A DNA stretch of 64,000 nucleotides from Solimicrobium silvestre. GTDB lineage: Bacteria > Pseudomonadota > Gammaproteobacteria > Burkholderiales > Burkholderiaceae_D. The position numbers were made by a program, and so were the translations under genes. Positions 24,920 to 34,181 of this stretch are shown piece by piece (the stretch's first letter is position 1; every line of letters begins with the position of its first letter). A model generated the notes under the pieces. The model was not told the origin of the DNA. It did not search any database and was given only the letters and a program-made list of their open reading frames with translations. The stretch is from contig NZ_PUGF01000002.1 in the NCBI RefSeq assembly GCF_002976435.1, positions 248,001 through 312,000 of the forward strand, read 5' to 3'.

Positions 24920-25837
24920 TTACACAGCAACAAACTGGCGAGCCTTCAGCTCAGACTCTCCTTCCCACCGATACGCCACCAACGCGCCTCCCTTGCCCAC
25001 ACTGTAGTCCACGCAGGCAATATGCGGGGTAAGCGGAGCCAAAGCGCCTCTATTCCAATAGTGGCCAATGAAAAGCGGCTTGTCGTTGGCGTAGAGAATG
25101 CGTGCCGATGCAGGAATCTGGTCGGTCGGCAAACGTTCTCGCTCTGCCCTGGCAAGCAATGCAGCGCGCCGATAAGTCGTTGCATCGGCATCCCACCAGC
25201 ATGTGCGCACCTTGTTTCTTTTATGACCATCCTCGTCAAAATAAAACACGCCATCCGGCAGTTTGATTTGCAGTCCTTTGATCAATGCTTCGACGCTCTG
25301 AAACAGCACGGACTCAGGGTTGTTCGCCGCCTCAACGACCACCTGGGTAAGCCGATTTTCTTTATCCAGATATGGCTCCAACTCGTTCATATAAGCCGGA
25401 TGCCAACAAGCATGAATGACACGCAATTCATCCAATTCCAGCCAAAGTGGCAAGGTCATGAACCAATCGATGACTTCCTTGTGACGCGCCTTGTCATGCT
25501 CGACTTCGGCCAGAAATGCCGCATGCTGATGCCGGTTCTTGGGGCGATGGACACGCAAGTATTCTCCGTCGTGAGCGGGATCCGGTGTATGCCATGCAAT
25601 TGCATTAAATTCGTGGTTTCCGAGTACCGCCTGCGCCGATCCGCAATCGACCATGCGCCGGACGATATCAATAGTCGCTAGTTGCCCGGGGCCGCGATCG
25701 ACGAAGTCCCCCACAAAAATAGCTGTTTTCTCTGAATGCCTCCAAGCCCCGGCTTGCTCACGGTAGCCAAGCTTTGCCAATAAGGTAGTAAGTTTGTCCG
25801 AGTGCCCATGGATATCGCCGATGATGTCGTAATTCAT
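24920..25837 (-). CDS. PPP-type metallophosphoesterase
   Basis: A 305-residue calcineurin-like phosphoesterase. The metal-binding motifs are complete and in order: YDIIGDIHGHSDKL at residue 3, FVGDFVDRGPGQ at residue 42, VLGNHEFNAIAWHT at residue 72, RVIHACWHPAYM near residue 140, and a final FIGHYWNRG near residue 255. This is the layout of bacterial serine/threonine-phosphatase or Ap4A-hydrolase-like enzymes. The substrate cannot be read from the sequence. It is divergent from a WYL regulator across a 114-bp region with an inverted repeat, so it is probably controlled by that protein. No other gene joins it on this strand. Confidence 0.85.
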   Translation of the reverse strand: MNYDIIGDIHGHSDKLTTLLAKLGYREQAGAWRHSEKTAIFVGDFVDRGPGQLATIDIVRRMVDCGSAQAVLGNHEFNAIAWHTPDPAHDGEYLRVHRPKNRHQHAAFLAEVEHDKARHKEVIDWFMTLPLWLELDELRVIHACWHPAYMNELEPYLDKENRLTQVVVEAANNPESVLFQSVEALIKGLQIKLPDGVFYFDEDGHKRNKVRTCWWDADATTYRRAALLARAERERLPTDQIPASARILYANDKPLFIGHYWNRGALAPLTPHIACVDYSVGKGGALVAYRWEGESELKARQFVAV

Positions 25838-25906
25838 TTTTACACCACATAATCATTTTGATGATGTTATCGTACCTAATCTTTTTTATCATGTCAACGT
25901 GTAAAA
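25838..25906. promoter_or_regulatory. Inverted repeat in the phosphoesterase/WYL intergenic region
   Basis: TTTTACAC at 25838-25845 and GTGTAAAA at 25899-25906 are perfect inverted arms in the short divergent intergenic region. A smaller ATCAT/ATGAT pair lies inside, near 25852-25866. BrxR/CapW-type WYL repressors bind palindromes upstream of their own gene, so this is a reasonable operator candidate for the adjacent regulator. Confidence 0.4.
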
Positions 25907-25951
25907 TGGAGACATTCTAATCATTTGGCATCCGCAGGGGCAAAGCTCGTC

Positions 25952-26827
25952 ATGAATATCCGCTCAATCGAAAACTTCGCGCAAACGCAGCGCGACCGTC
26001 TGGCTTTTATTGAATTCCGTCTTTGGTTTCTCGGCGATATTTCCCGCCGGGACCTGATGGAGCGCTTTGGCATTGCCCCGGCAATGGCAACGCGCGATCT
26101 CGCGGCATATCGCGATTTGGCACCAGGGAATATCGATTTCGAAGGTAGCAGAAAAATATACGTCACCGGCAGAAATTTTTCACCCTTGTTCGAACATGAC
26201 GCCGAGCGTATTCTTTCCGCCTTGTCCAAAGGTTTTGGCGACGGCACGAGCGAGGCCACGCAGGGTTACTTGCCGTTCGAATCACCCCTCCGACTCAACA
26301 GGCCATCATTGCCGGTGCTTGCAACCATCAGCCGCGCCATTCATCAGCAGATGGTCGTTCGGGTGAAATACCATTCATTGAAACGCGGCCCGTCCAAAAG
26401 GGAAATTATTCCGCATGCATTGGTCGACAGCGGTTTGCGCTGGCATGTGCGTGCGTACGACCGGCGTCTCGCGCAATTTCGTGATCTGGTGTTATCGCGA
26501 ATTGAAGCGCCAATATTGCAGGCGGATTCAATCGTGGAGGAACACGAGCTTTGCGATCGGGATGATCAGTGGACACGAATAGTCGCTCTCGAATTGGTGC
26601 CTCATCCCAACCATGCCTGGAAAGAAATCGTTGCGCGAGATTTTGGAATGACGAAAGATAAATTGATCGTCAAAGTCAGAGCCGCGATTGCCGGTTATCT
26701 TCTCCGGCTTTGGAATGTCGATTGCAGTGCGGACAACCACCTGGATCCCGCAATACATCGTTTATGGTTGCGCAATACGAATGTACTTCGCGGCGTCATT
26801 AGCGCTGAAATCGCTCCGGGTGCTTGA
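25952..26827 (+). CDS. WYL-domain transcriptional regulator, BrxR/CapW-like
   Basis: A 291-residue regulator. The N-terminal winged helix (residues 10-75) reads RLAFIEFRLWFLGDISRRDL, then MERFGIAPAMATRDLAAYRD, the pattern of the BrxR/CapW group of WYL repressors. The WYL domain spans about residues 115-190 (VRVKYHSLKRGPSKREIIPH, then GLRWHVRAYDRRLAQFRDLV), and a C-terminal WCX-like extension follows. Members of this group repress CBASS, BREX and other defence loci and sense an unknown ligand through the WYL pocket. I chose the ATG at 25952; an earlier TTG at 25925 is possible. Its obvious target is the divergent phosphoesterase gene. Confidence 0.8.
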   Translation: MNIRSIENFAQTQRDRLAFIEFRLWFLGDISRRDLMERFGIAPAMATRDLAAYRDLAPGNIDFEGSRKIYVTGRNFSPLFEHDAERILSALSKGFGDGTSEATQGYLPFESPLRLNRPSLPVLATISRAIHQQMVVRVKYHSLKRGPSKREIIPHALVDSGLRWHVRAYDRRLAQFRDLVLSRIEAPILQADSIVEEHELCDRDDQWTRIVALELVPHPNHAWKEIVARDFGMTKDKLIVKVRAAIAGYLLRLWNVDCSADNHLDPAIHRLWLRNTNVLRGVISAEIAPGA

Positions 26828-26859
26828 TTGCATTCGGCTTACGTTGATCTAATGAAAAA

Positions 26860-27579
26860 CTATCTCCCCGATTCTTTTTCAATAGTAGACAATTTGGTCA
26901 AGAAGTCGGCTGCGCCAAGTTCTTGCAGCGTCTTTTGCAGATCTGCGCTGGCTTGCACTTTGGCTTTTGCCTCCGACGCGAGACGCGTGCAGTGAGTGAT
27001 CCACAATAGCTTTGCCTTGGCCAAGTCGGGTGAGGCACCTGATTTTTCCAACACGTTACGCACCTCCTTGTATGGCGGTGTCGGGTTGGAAGCGTAATAC
27101 GGTTGGCTCACGACCATTGGCACGAACTTTGTCGGGATATCGAATATTTCAGGATTACAAACCCACATGGTTTGCTGTATCGAGAAATTTGCAGCGATCC
27201 ACGGCGTAAGCCCGGATCTATCGGCGTCATTGATATGTTTCTTTATAATACTGGACGTGAGTAAGGCTGTAACGACATTCGGATATCCCAGATAGGCAGC
27301 GCTAACCAGTGGGGAATCTTCGTCCTTGCCATCCGCAAGAAGACCGGCGGTTGCGCCGGTTGCAATATACTGGCGAATTTCGTCTGCAGCCTTCGCCTCG
27401 GCATCAATCATTGCTGTGGGATTACCGCCTGTTTCTCCCAGAACGTAAATGCGGTCATTCAGTGAGTTGAGAACGGCGAGGGGTTCCCTTGGCGCATCTG
27501 CTGCATTCGTGGTGTTCGAAAATATGAGTAGAGGCAGCAGAGCGGCAAAACCTGTCAGAGTGTTAGTCAGTTTTTTCAT
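26860..27579 (-). CDS. Secreted ankyrin-repeat-like protein
   Basis: A 239-residue protein with a signal peptide (MKKLTNTLTGFAALLPLLIF, then SNTTNAADA). Residues 65-130 have the ankyrin pattern: GATAGLLADGKDEDSPLVSA, then AYLGYPNVVTALLTSS, then HINDADRSGLTPWIAANFS. The C-terminal third is helical and includes CTRLASEAKAKVQASADL. Periplasmic ankyrin proteins of this kind act as binding or protective partners in other bacteria; no partner is evident here. I chose the ATG at 27579, which gives the signal peptide at the N-terminus; a longer frame adds 26 residues that do not suit secretion. Confidence 0.65.
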   Translation of the reverse strand: MKKLTNTLTGFAALLPLLIFSNTTNAADAPREPLAVLNSLNDRIYVLGETGGNPTAMIDAEAKAADEIRQYIATGATAGLLADGKDEDSPLVSAAYLGYPNVVTALLTSSIIKKHINDADRSGLTPWIAANFSIQQTMWVCNPEIFDIPTKFVPMVVSQPYYASNPTPPYKEVRNVLEKSGASPDLAKAKLLWITHCTRLASEAKAKVQASADLQKTLQELGAADFLTKLSTIEKESGR

Positions 27580-27661
27580 GAGTTTGCAGGTGGATTTCCA
27601 TACGGGTTCCCCGATGTCGTATCTGTGGGGCGTCCCACGTTGTAACCTAAACAGCATTTGC

Positions 27662-27850
27662 TGTCAATTTGTCGGCGTCAAACCAGATATAGAGATCCCG
27701 ACGGCGCAGGCTTTCTATTCAGCTTATGCTGCAGCTTTGAAATCATTGTTACCTAAAGCCGCCGATTCGCGAAGCAAAAAGAGGATTGAAGATGCGCTTG
27801 CTCATGCTGAAAAAGCCGAACCTGAACCGGCTAATTACACAAGGCCATAA
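27662..27850 (+). pseudogene. C-terminal remnant of an S41-family peptidase
   Basis: The frame from about 27662 to TAA at 27848-27850 encodes FVGVKPDIEIPTAQAFYSAY, then AAALKSLLPKAADSRSKKRI and EDALAHAEKAEPEP. The GVxPDIxVPxxxAL pattern, followed by a lysine/alanine-rich helix, is the usual end of S41 (tail-specific/C-terminal processing) peptidases. No catalytic part or start codon is present; the preceding sequence belongs to the divergent ankyrin-like gene. It is a leftover end from deletion or rearrangement at the boundary with the glmS region. Confidence 0.5.
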
Positions 27851-27856
27851 CTTAAG

Positions 27857-27910
27857 CAAAAAAGATTGGCGAGGTGAGTAAATGGTTTGAAATCTCTTAG
27901 CCAATCTTTT
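27857..27910. terminator. Long-loop stem followed by T-run, probably end of glmS transcript
   Basis: AAAAGATTGGC (27860-27870) pairs with GCCAATCTTTT (27900-27910) around a 29-base loop. On the minus strand the stem is followed by TTTTTT, which fits termination of the glmS transcript 145 bp past its stop. The plus-strand side has TTTT as well, so it may act in both directions. Confidence 0.45.
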
Positions 27911-27916
27911 AAAATT

Positions 27917-27958
27917 CCGACCTGCGCAAAGAGTCTGCAGGAGTTGTTGTCAGGTCGG
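27917..27958. other. Stem-loop CCGACCTG/CAGGTCGG
   Basis: Eight-base perfect inverted repeat with a 26-base loop in the glmS downstream region. It has no T-run. It may be a second element of the glmS 3' untranslated region, such as an RNA processing or stability element; function not shown. Confidence 0.3.
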
Positions 27959-28001
27959 ACATCCGAACATCGTGAGAGGTAAACAGTTTGCGACTTTAAT
28001 A

Positions 28002-28026
28002 GCAAGGAACAAATATTATTCCTTGC
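28002..28026. other. Stem-loop directly after glmS
   Basis: GCAAGGAA (28002-28009) pairs with TTCCTTGC (28019-28026) across a nine-base loop, 29 bp beyond the glmS stop. There is no T-run on the minus strand, so it is a hairpin of the 3' untranslated region rather than a clear intrinsic terminator. Confidence 0.4.
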
Positions 28027-28054
28027 CATTAATACCCACTACCTCAATATAAAC

Positions 28055-29872
28055 TCACTCTACCGTAACCGATTTCGCTAAATTTCTCGGTTTATCCACA
28101 TCCGTACCACGCGCTAATGCGGTGTGATAGGCCAGCAACTGCAAGGCGACTGTATGCAAAATCGGGGACAGTTGGCCGTAGTTTTCTGGCAGGCGAATCA
28201 CATGCACGCCTTCGCTGGAACTGATATTGGAATCGGCATCGGCGAATACATATAACTCGCCGCCACGTGCCCGTACTTCTTGCATGTTGGATTTTAATTT
28301 TTCCAATAACGCGTCTTTCGGGGCGACAGTTACCACCGGCATTTCCTTAGTAACTAAGGCTAGTGGGCCGTGTTTTAATTCGCCTGCCGGATAAGCTTCG
28401 GCGTGGATGTAAGAGATTTCTTTGAGCTTTAATGCGCCTTCCAGAGCGATCGGATAATGCATGCCGCGTCCTAAAAATAACGCATTTTCATAGCGCGCAA
28501 AATCTTCTGACCAGGCGATAATTTGTGGCTCTAACGCTAATACGGCGCTAATCGCTACCGGCAAATGGCGCATAGCTTTGAGGTGTTCGTTTTCTGCTGC
28601 TTCGGTGATGCGGCCCTTGCTTTGTGCTAAGGCTAAGGTAAGTAAAAACAGGGCGGCTAACTGGGTGGTGAAGGCTTTGGTTGATGCGACGCCAACTTCC
28701 ACGCCAGCACGGGTGATGTAGGCTAATTTGCATTCACGCACCATCGCGCTGGTGGCTACGTTACAGATGGTAAGGGTGTGTTCCATTCCCAATGAGCGGG
28801 CATGTTTAAGTGCTGCCAAGGTATCCGCAGTTTCGCCGCTTTGTGAAATGGTGACGACTAAACTGTTCGGGTTTGGCACGCTATCGCGATAGCGGTACTC
28901 ACTGGCTACTTCAACTTGTACCGGAATTTTAGCGATTGATTCTATCCAATATTTAGCCGTGAGTCCGGCGTAATAACTGGTGCCGCAAGCCAGGATTAGC
29001 AGTGAATCGATTTTCTTGAAAACACCGTGTGCAGCGTCGCCAAATAGTTCTGGCATGATGCCGGTAACGCCGTCCAACGTATCGCCAATCGCACGTGGTT
29101 GCTCAAAAATTTCCTTCTGCATGTAGTGGCGATAAGGGCCTAATTCTGCTGCGCCGGTATGTGCGTGTACTGTGCGCACTTCGCGCTGTACCGGGCGGCC
29201 ATTGGCATCGACTATCCAGCAGCGTTGCAACTGTAAATCAACAACGTCGCCTTCTTCTAAATAGATAATTTGATCGGTGGTGCCGGCGATTGCCATGGCG
29301 TCGGACGCGAGGAAATTTTCACCTTGGCCTACGCCGACAATTAATGGCGAACCTTGTCGCGCACCGATCACCCGATGTGGTTCATCGCGGCAAAAAACGG
29401 CAATCGCATACGCGCCATGCAAGCGTTTTACGGCTTGTTGCACGGTTTCAAATAAATCGCCTTGGTATAAATGATCGACCAAATGCGCGATGACTTCGGT
29501 GTCGGTCTGGCTTTCAAAAACGTAACCTAAAGCGCGTAGCTCTGCGCGTAATTCTTCATGGTTTTCGATAATGCCGTTATGCACCAGAGCGATCCGTTGG
29601 CGGGAAAAATGCGGGTGGGCGTTATCGGTGGACGGTACGCCGTGGGTTGCCCAGCGCGTGTGGGCAATGCCGGTAAAGCCGGATAAGCCGGACTGTTCAA
29701 TTTGCTTCTCCAGCTCCGCTACGCGGGAAGTGCTGCGTGAGCGTTGTAATTCGCCATGGGTGTGCAAAGCGATGCCGCAGGAATCATAACCACGGTATTC
29801 GAGTCGCTTTAAGCCTTCTAGCAGAATGGGGGTGATGTTACGTTGTGCTACTGCGCCGACGATGCCACACAT
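28055..29872 (-). CDS. glmS: Glutamine-fructose-6-phosphate aminotransferase
   Basis: A 605-residue, full-length GlmS. It makes glucosamine-6-phosphate from fructose-6-phosphate and glutamine, the first committed step toward UDP-GlcNAc, peptidoglycan and lipopolysaccharide. The N-terminal glutaminase begins MCGIVGAV with the catalytic cysteine at position 2. HTRWATHG and NGIIENH near residues 72 and 99 follow, and two SIS sugar-isomerase domains take up the C-terminal half ([37 protein letters not shown]). The C-terminus [13 protein letters not shown] is the conserved closing segment. glmU, which acts later in the same pathway, lies 6 kb downstream. No glmS ribozyme is visible upstream. Confidence 0.97.
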   Translation of the reverse strand: MCGIVGAVAQRNITPILLEGLKRLEYRGYDSCGIALHTHGELQRSRSTSRVAELEKQIEQSGLSGFTGIAHTRWATHGVPSTDNAHPHFSRQRIALVHNGIIENHEELRAELRALGYVFESQTDTEVIAHLVDHLYQGDLFETVQQAVKRLHGAYAIAVFCRDEPHRVIGARQGSPLIVGVGQGENFLASDAMAIAGTTDQIIYLEEGDVVDLQLQRCWIVDANGRPVQREVRTVHAHTGAAELGPYRHYMQKEIFEQPRAIGDTLDGVTGIMPELFGDAAHGVFKKIDSLLILACGTSYYAGLTAKYWIESIAKIPVQVEVASEYRYRDSVPNPNSLVVTISQSGETADTLAALKHARSLGMEHTLTICNVATSAMVRECKLAYITRAGVEVGVASTKAFTTQLAALFLLTLALAQSKGRITEAAENEHLKAMRHLPVAISAVLALEPQIIAWSEDFARYENALFLGRGMHYPIALEGALKLKEISYIHAEAYPAGELKHGPLALVTKEMPVVTVAPKDALLEKLKSNMQEVRARGGELYVFADADSNISSSEGVHVIRLPENYGQLSPILHTVALQLLAYHTALARGTDVDKPRNLAKSVTVE

Positions 29873-30028
29873 AGGGAGCCTCTAATGAACTGGTTGGGAT
29901 AGCCGTATCGTAAAAGAAGTTGAGAGAAATTATTCTGCATAATTTATATATTTATGAAATTTATAATCAACATCTAGTTATTGTGAAATATAATTACATT
30001 TAATTTAAATATATAGTGAAATATTTCA

Positions 30029-30502
30029 ATGAAAACCGTAAAAATCATCCTTGATGAACTAGACAGGCGCATTTTGAATGCCCTGCAAGATGACGCGGCA
30101 CAAACCAATCAGGAATTAGCTGAGCTGGTTCATGCTTCCGCACCAACTTGTCTGCGGCGCGTAAAGCGCTTGGTTGACGGCGGCGTGATTGCGCGGCAAG
30201 TGGTGCTGTTAGATCCGGAAAAAGTGGGCGCAAGTTTGAGCGCGATTGTTGAGATTACGTTGGATGTGCAAGCGAGTGAGCGTTTGATTGAATTTGAAAA
30301 ATTAGTGGCAACCGAGGCCGCTGTGCAGCAATGTTATCGGGTTTCGCCAGGGCCGGATTTTGTATTGATCATTCAAGTGGCGGATATGGCGGCTTACCAT
30401 GAGCTGGCGCATCGACTCTTTGCGCAGCACGCCAATGTGCGTAATGTACGGAGTTTTTTTTCGGTGTTGCGCAGTAAGTTTGAAACGCGGATTGCGGTGT
30501 GA
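30029..30502 (+). CDS. Lrp/AsnC-family transcriptional regulator
   Basis: A 157-residue Lrp/AsnC regulator. The N-terminal helix-turn-helix is LDELDRRILNALQDDAAQTN, then QELAELVHASAPTCLRRVKR. The C-terminal RAM ligand-binding domain covers residues 75-150 (SLSAIVEITLDVQA, then PGPDFVLIIQVADMAAYHEL). Such proteins form octamers or larger discs and respond to amino acids. It is divergent from glmS across an AT-rich 156-bp region that must hold both promoters. Its target is unknown. It converges with the M16 protease gene at a shared terminator. Confidence 0.88.
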   Translation: MKTVKIILDELDRRILNALQDDAAQTNQELAELVHASAPTCLRRVKRLVDGGVIARQVVLLDPEKVGASLSAIVEITLDVQASERLIEFEKLVATEAAVQQCYRVSPGPDFVLIIQVADMAAYHELAHRLFAQHANVRNVRSFFSVLRSKFETRIAV

Positions 30503-30524
30503 TGTGCTGGGGATAAAAAGCGAA

Positions 30525-30560
30525 AAGCGCGGGATTACAGTTCAATGTAATCCCGCGCTT
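30525..30560. terminator. Bidirectional intrinsic terminator between AsnC and M16 genes
   Basis: AAGCGCGGGATTACA (30525-30539) pairs perfectly with TGTAATCCCGCGCTT (30546-30560) around the six-base loop GTTCAA. The plus-strand side continues into TTAATTATTTTT, and the minus-strand side into TTTCGCTTTTT. It sits between two convergent genes and should stop both transcripts. Confidence 0.85.
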
Positions 30561-30567
30561 GGCTTAA

Positions 30568-33459
30568 TTATTTTTCAGGGTAGAGCACAACCTGTACGTA
30601 GTTTTCTGTATTCAAATAACGCTTAGCGCTTTCTCTTACATCCGCCAATGTAATCGCATTAACGCGATTTTCTACTGTCAGCAGTTCTGTCGTATCGGTG
30701 TTAAACAGTGTGGCATCTTGCAGGTAACGCAGCCATTGTTCATTGGTGCGCATGGCGATGTTGTGATTTTTAATCCAGTTCAGTTTTACCTTATTCAATT
30801 CTTCTTGCGTTGGACCGGCACTGTTGATTTTTTCTTTTGCCTGCTTTTGATCCTGATCTTGACCCTGATCTTTCACTGGCTCAGGTGGCGTTTCACTTTT
30901 TATTTTTTCAATTTCAGCAAACGTCGCGGCGATCACTTTATCGACATTGTCGGGGCCGCAAGGTAAGTTAATAGCGATGCGATAATTTTGGTAAGGAATG
31001 CGATCAATTGATCCGCTCATGCCGCCGCTGTAAATGAGGGTTAATTTTTCACGAAGTACGTCGGTAATACGCAAATTCATCACTTCAATCAGCGCATTAA
31101 AACGCATATTTTCTTCTTTGGAATAGTTAGCCGGTCCTGTGAAAATGATCGAAACCTGGCTCTTTGGTTCACTACCACTATGGACTTCTTTCTTAACTAC
31201 GCCAGTGACCGGACGGATGTTTAAATCATGGTAAGAAGTGCTGAGTTCCGTGGTTGGTAAGCTGGCTAAGTAAGTCGCTATTAATGGCTTGATTTTTTCT
31301 AAATCAAAGCTGCCTATCAAAATAAACGTAAACCCTTTTGCGCTGTTAAATCGTTCGCCGTAAATAGCGGATGTACGATCTAAATTGATATGGGTAAAAT
31401 CGTCTGGTTTAGGTGCCAGTGATAAGCGTGGATGGTTGTTGTACAGCGTGGTTGATAGCGTGTTAGAAAATACTGATTCCGGCCGTGCCATCGAGTTTTT
31501 TGTTAAGTCTTGCATGCCGCTGATAAATGCCGTGTACAAATCCGGATCTTTACGCGGATTTGCAAAACGTAAGTAGATGGATTGGAACAGTGTTTCAATG
31601 TCCGAGCTGGCCGCATAGCCAGACAAATGCTCGGTATAGTTGCTCAAACTGGTATTGAAGGACAGCGATTTTCCGGCAAGTATTTTTTGCAAATCGGTTG
31701 GCGTGTAGCTTGCTAAACCCATGCTTTGGGTTACTGCTGTGGCGTACAGCGCATTGTATTTATCTGCATCATCAAACAGCGATAGTCCGCCAAAGCGAGA
31801 TGCGCTTAATAACACTTGATCGCTTTTAAAGTCGGTCGGTTTGAGAATAACTTTAAGGCCGTTGGAAAGCGTTAATTCTGTTGTGCCGAGCCTTACATTG
31901 ACTGTTTCAGCCGTAATGCTGCCAGCGTTGGGTGCTTGTGCTAATAAACTGGTTGGAATGGCTTTGTCGCTATTGGCAAGCACCGGCGCTTTTTCTGCCG
32001 AGTTGACCCAATTTAATAATTGCGTATTGGTCGGAATAATTTCGCCTTCTTTATTCGATCCTAAATAGGTGGCTAATTTGGGGATGTTGTCAGGAATATT
32101 TTTTTGCGCGTAATGGTTAACTTCATCTAGCGTAATGCCTGGTAGTAGCTCGGTAGCGTAGGCGTATTCATTCACAATTCCGGGTATCGATTCTTCTGTT
32201 AAGAAATGGCGGATGTATTCGGCGGCATACTCGGAAGAGTTTGATTTATCTCTTTCGTTGTATGCCGTTTCAAAGAAGCGTAAATGATTTTTTTTGGTGC
32301 GCTCTAATTCGGCACTACTAAAACCAAATTGGCGGGCACGTTCATTTTCTTGAATCAGCGCAGTAATTGCTGATTCAACACCTGTGCGGCCGATGATTGC
32401 GGCGGAAGAAAAAGATTCATAACCGTGCGCAAGTGCTCCGATTGAACTGCCTCCGCCTATAAACGGCGGCGTGGCTTGTTGTGTGAGCTCTTGCAGACGC
32501 TGATTGAGAATGGCAGAACTTAAGTTTTTGATCAGCGATTGACGGTAATCTGCAATGCTTTTGTCTGGCGTACTGGGTTGAACCGGGTAACGAATCATGA
32601 CGACATTATTCGTTGCTTCTTTATCGGTAATCACCAAACCGGCTGATGCGTCGCGAGTAGGAATTTTTGCATAGTTACGCGGGCGTTCGTTGGCGGGATT
32701 TTTCAGTTGGGCAAAGTGCGCTTTTATCATTTGTTCGGCTTGTTCTGGCTCTATATCACCAATCACCACCACCGCCATTAAATCAGGACGATACCAATCC
32801 GCATAAAAACGTTTAATCGCGTCATGTTTAAAATTGCTGATGATGTCTTCTTTACCGATCGGTAGACGCTCGGCATATTTGGAGCCGTTAAATAAAGCGG
32901 GGTATAACTGCTTGTTCATGCGGTCGCCGGCGCCTTTACCTAAGCGCGCTTCTTCCAAAATGATATGGCGCTCGGAATCGATATCTGCGTCATTCATTGT
33001 TAAGCCTTGCGCCCAATCTTCCAGCACCAAAAAGCCGGTTTCCAGGTTTTCTTTTTTTGTAGTCGGAACCGGCAAAATGTAGACGGTTTCATCAAAGCTG
33101 GTGTACGCGTTTAAGTCGGCACCAAATTTAATGCCGATGGATTGCAGATACGAAATCAGCTCATGTTTTTTAAAATGACGTGAACCGTTAAACGCCATGT
33201 GTTCCGTAAAATGCGCCAGGCCTTGTTGGTCATCGTCTTCCAGAATGGAGCCGGCTTTAACGACTAACCGTAGCTCTACCCGTTTTTCCGGTTTACTGTT
33301 TTTTTGAATATAGTAAGTTAAGCCATTCTCAAGCTTGCCCATTTTTAGTAGCGGATTAATAGGCAGTGGATCTGAAAGCGTGATGGCACTTTGTGCCGAC
33401 CAAGTGAGCGCCAGCAACAGCGCGCCAGCGAATATTTTGCGTAACGAAAATGTCGTCAT
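30568..33459 (-). CDS. M16-family zinc protease with signal peptide
   Basis: A 963-residue secreted protease related to PqqL and other tandem M16 enzymes. The signal peptide is MTTFSLRKIFAGALLLALTW, then SAQSA. The first M16 unit carries the inverted zinc motif in GLAHFTEHMAFNGS (HxxEH near residue 85), and the distal glutamate is in ERHIILEEARLG. The second half of the protein repeats the fold without the motif, as in the family. A lysine/glutamine-rich, probably disordered insertion near residue 885 (EPVKDQGQDQDQKQAKEK) is unusual. I chose the ATG (33459) over an upstream TTG. The enzyme is expected in the periplasm, degrading peptides. Confidence 0.87.
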   Translation of the reverse strand: MTTFSLRKIFAGALLLALTWSAQSAITLSDPLPINPLLKMGKLENGLTYYIQKNSKPEKRVELRLVVKAGSILEDDDQQGLAHFTEHMAFNGSRHFKKHELISYLQSIGIKFGADLNAYTSFDETVYILPVPTTKKENLETGFLVLEDWAQGLTMNDADIDSERHIILEEARLGKGAGDRMNKQLYPALFNGSKYAERLPIGKEDIISNFKHDAIKRFYADWYRPDLMAVVVIGDIEPEQAEQMIKAHFAQLKNPANERPRNYAKIPTRDASAGLVITDKEATNNVVMIRYPVQPSTPDKSIADYRQSLIKNLSSAILNQRLQELTQQATPPFIGGGSSIGALAHGYESFSSAAIIGRTGVESAITALIQENERARQFGFSSAELERTKKNHLRFFETAYNERDKSNSSEYAAEYIRHFLTEESIPGIVNEYAYATELLPGITLDEVNHYAQKNIPDNIPKLATYLGSNKEGEIIPTNTQLLNWVNSAEKAPVLANSDKAIPTSLLAQAPNAGSITAETVNVRLGTTELTLSNGLKVILKPTDFKSDQVLLSASRFGGLSLFDDADKYNALYATAVTQSMGLASYTPTDLQKILAGKSLSFNTSLSNYTEHLSGYAASSDIETLFQSIYLRFANPRKDPDLYTAFISGMQDLTKNSMARPESVFSNTLSTTLYNNHPRLSLAPKPDDFTHINLDRTSAIYGERFNSAKGFTFILIGSFDLEKIKPLIATYLASLPTTELSTSYHDLNIRPVTGVVKKEVHSGSEPKSQVSIIFTGPANYSKEENMRFNALIEVMNLRITDVLREKLTLIYSGGMSGSIDRIPYQNYRIAINLPCGPDNVDKVIAATFAEIEKIKSETPPEPVKDQGQDQDQKQAKEKINSAGPTQEELNKVKLNWIKNHNIAMRTNEQWLRYLQDATLFNTDTTELLTVENRVNAITLADVRESAKRYLNTENYVQVVLYPEK

Positions 33460-33609
33460 TGTTTCGTCCAAATAAAGTTTGAACGTGAATAATACAATAT
33501 TGATAGCAATATTGCGGAAAATGATTGACGTTACAGAGAGCGATTAAACAGGGGAGAGCGGCAGCGCAAGAGTCAGATATCTTGCGCTGCGTTTAGACAA
33601 TAAGCAGTA

Positions 33610-33981
33610 TTAAGGTGCTGAAGGTGCAAATACCCGCAAGCGGTTGCCATCCGGGTCGAGCGCTACAAAGGTATAGCCAAAATCCATCGCCGTCGGGGTT
33701 TGTGCAATCACGAGGCCGCGTTCTTTCCAGTCGTTATGCTGCGCAGTGACGATGTCGTTGTTGGCTACTGCAAAAGCTAACTCACTTCCGCCTTGCGACG
33801 CGGTCACAGCGGGCTCTACCGTGTGTTTGGCCCATAAGCCCAACTTGACGCCGGATTCCAGCGCGAACATGGCAAAGGTGGGTGATTTTTCGATTGCTGG
33901 TTTGCCCAGCAGCTTAGCGTAAAAATCGGCACTGGCTAAGGGGTTGGCAACATACAGAAGAATGAAGTTGGGATTAAACAT
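33610..33981 (-). CDS. VOC-family (glyoxalase-like) protein
   Basis: A 123-residue single-domain VOC protein. The motifs FILLYVANPLASADFYAKLL at the N-terminus and MDFGYTFVALDPDGNRLRVF near the end form the typical paired beta-alpha-beta-beta-beta units of the glyoxalase/bleomycin-resistance fold. Members bind a metal or bind small molecules without catalysis; the substrate cannot be assigned. A YafY-type WYL regulator on the same strand lies 200 bp upstream; small VOC proteins of this kind often sit beside such regulators, so co-regulation is likely. Confidence 0.8.
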   Translation of the reverse strand: MFNPNFILLYVANPLASADFYAKLLGKPAIEKSPTFAMFALESGVKLGLWAKHTVEPAVTASQGGSELAFAVANNDIVTAQHNDWKERGLVIAQTPTAMDFGYTFVALDPDGNRLRVFAPSAP

Positions 33982-34107
33982 GGCGTTATTCCTTAAGTTA
34001 ATGATGGGTTGGGCTTAAGCAGTTGTGACTGGGTTTTAAGCTGACTTCATCTTAAACTTGGTTGCTGACAGTTTCTGTCAGCAGTGTTTTTAGCTAAGGA
34101 AAGTGCG

Positions 34108-34134
34108 GTAGGCTGGAATGAAATCCCAGCCTAC
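34108..34134. repeat. REP-like palindrome, single unit
   Basis: GTAGGCTGG and CCAGCCTAC form a hairpin with the centre AATGAAATC. The same arms occur in a double unit at 35585-35645. It lies in the intergenic space between the VOC and YafY genes. Such GTAGGCTGG palindromes are typical of repetitive extragenic elements in many proteobacteria. Confidence 0.6.
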
Positions 34135-34181
34135 ATTGTTCTCATTATTCATGGCCGCCCGCCTTAAGCCGCCATTAAGCC

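Noticed and set aside
30525-30560. Perfect 15-base inverted repeat as a REP element
   Set aside because: It lies exactly between two convergent genes with T-runs on both sides and no second copy, so a bidirectional terminator explains it.
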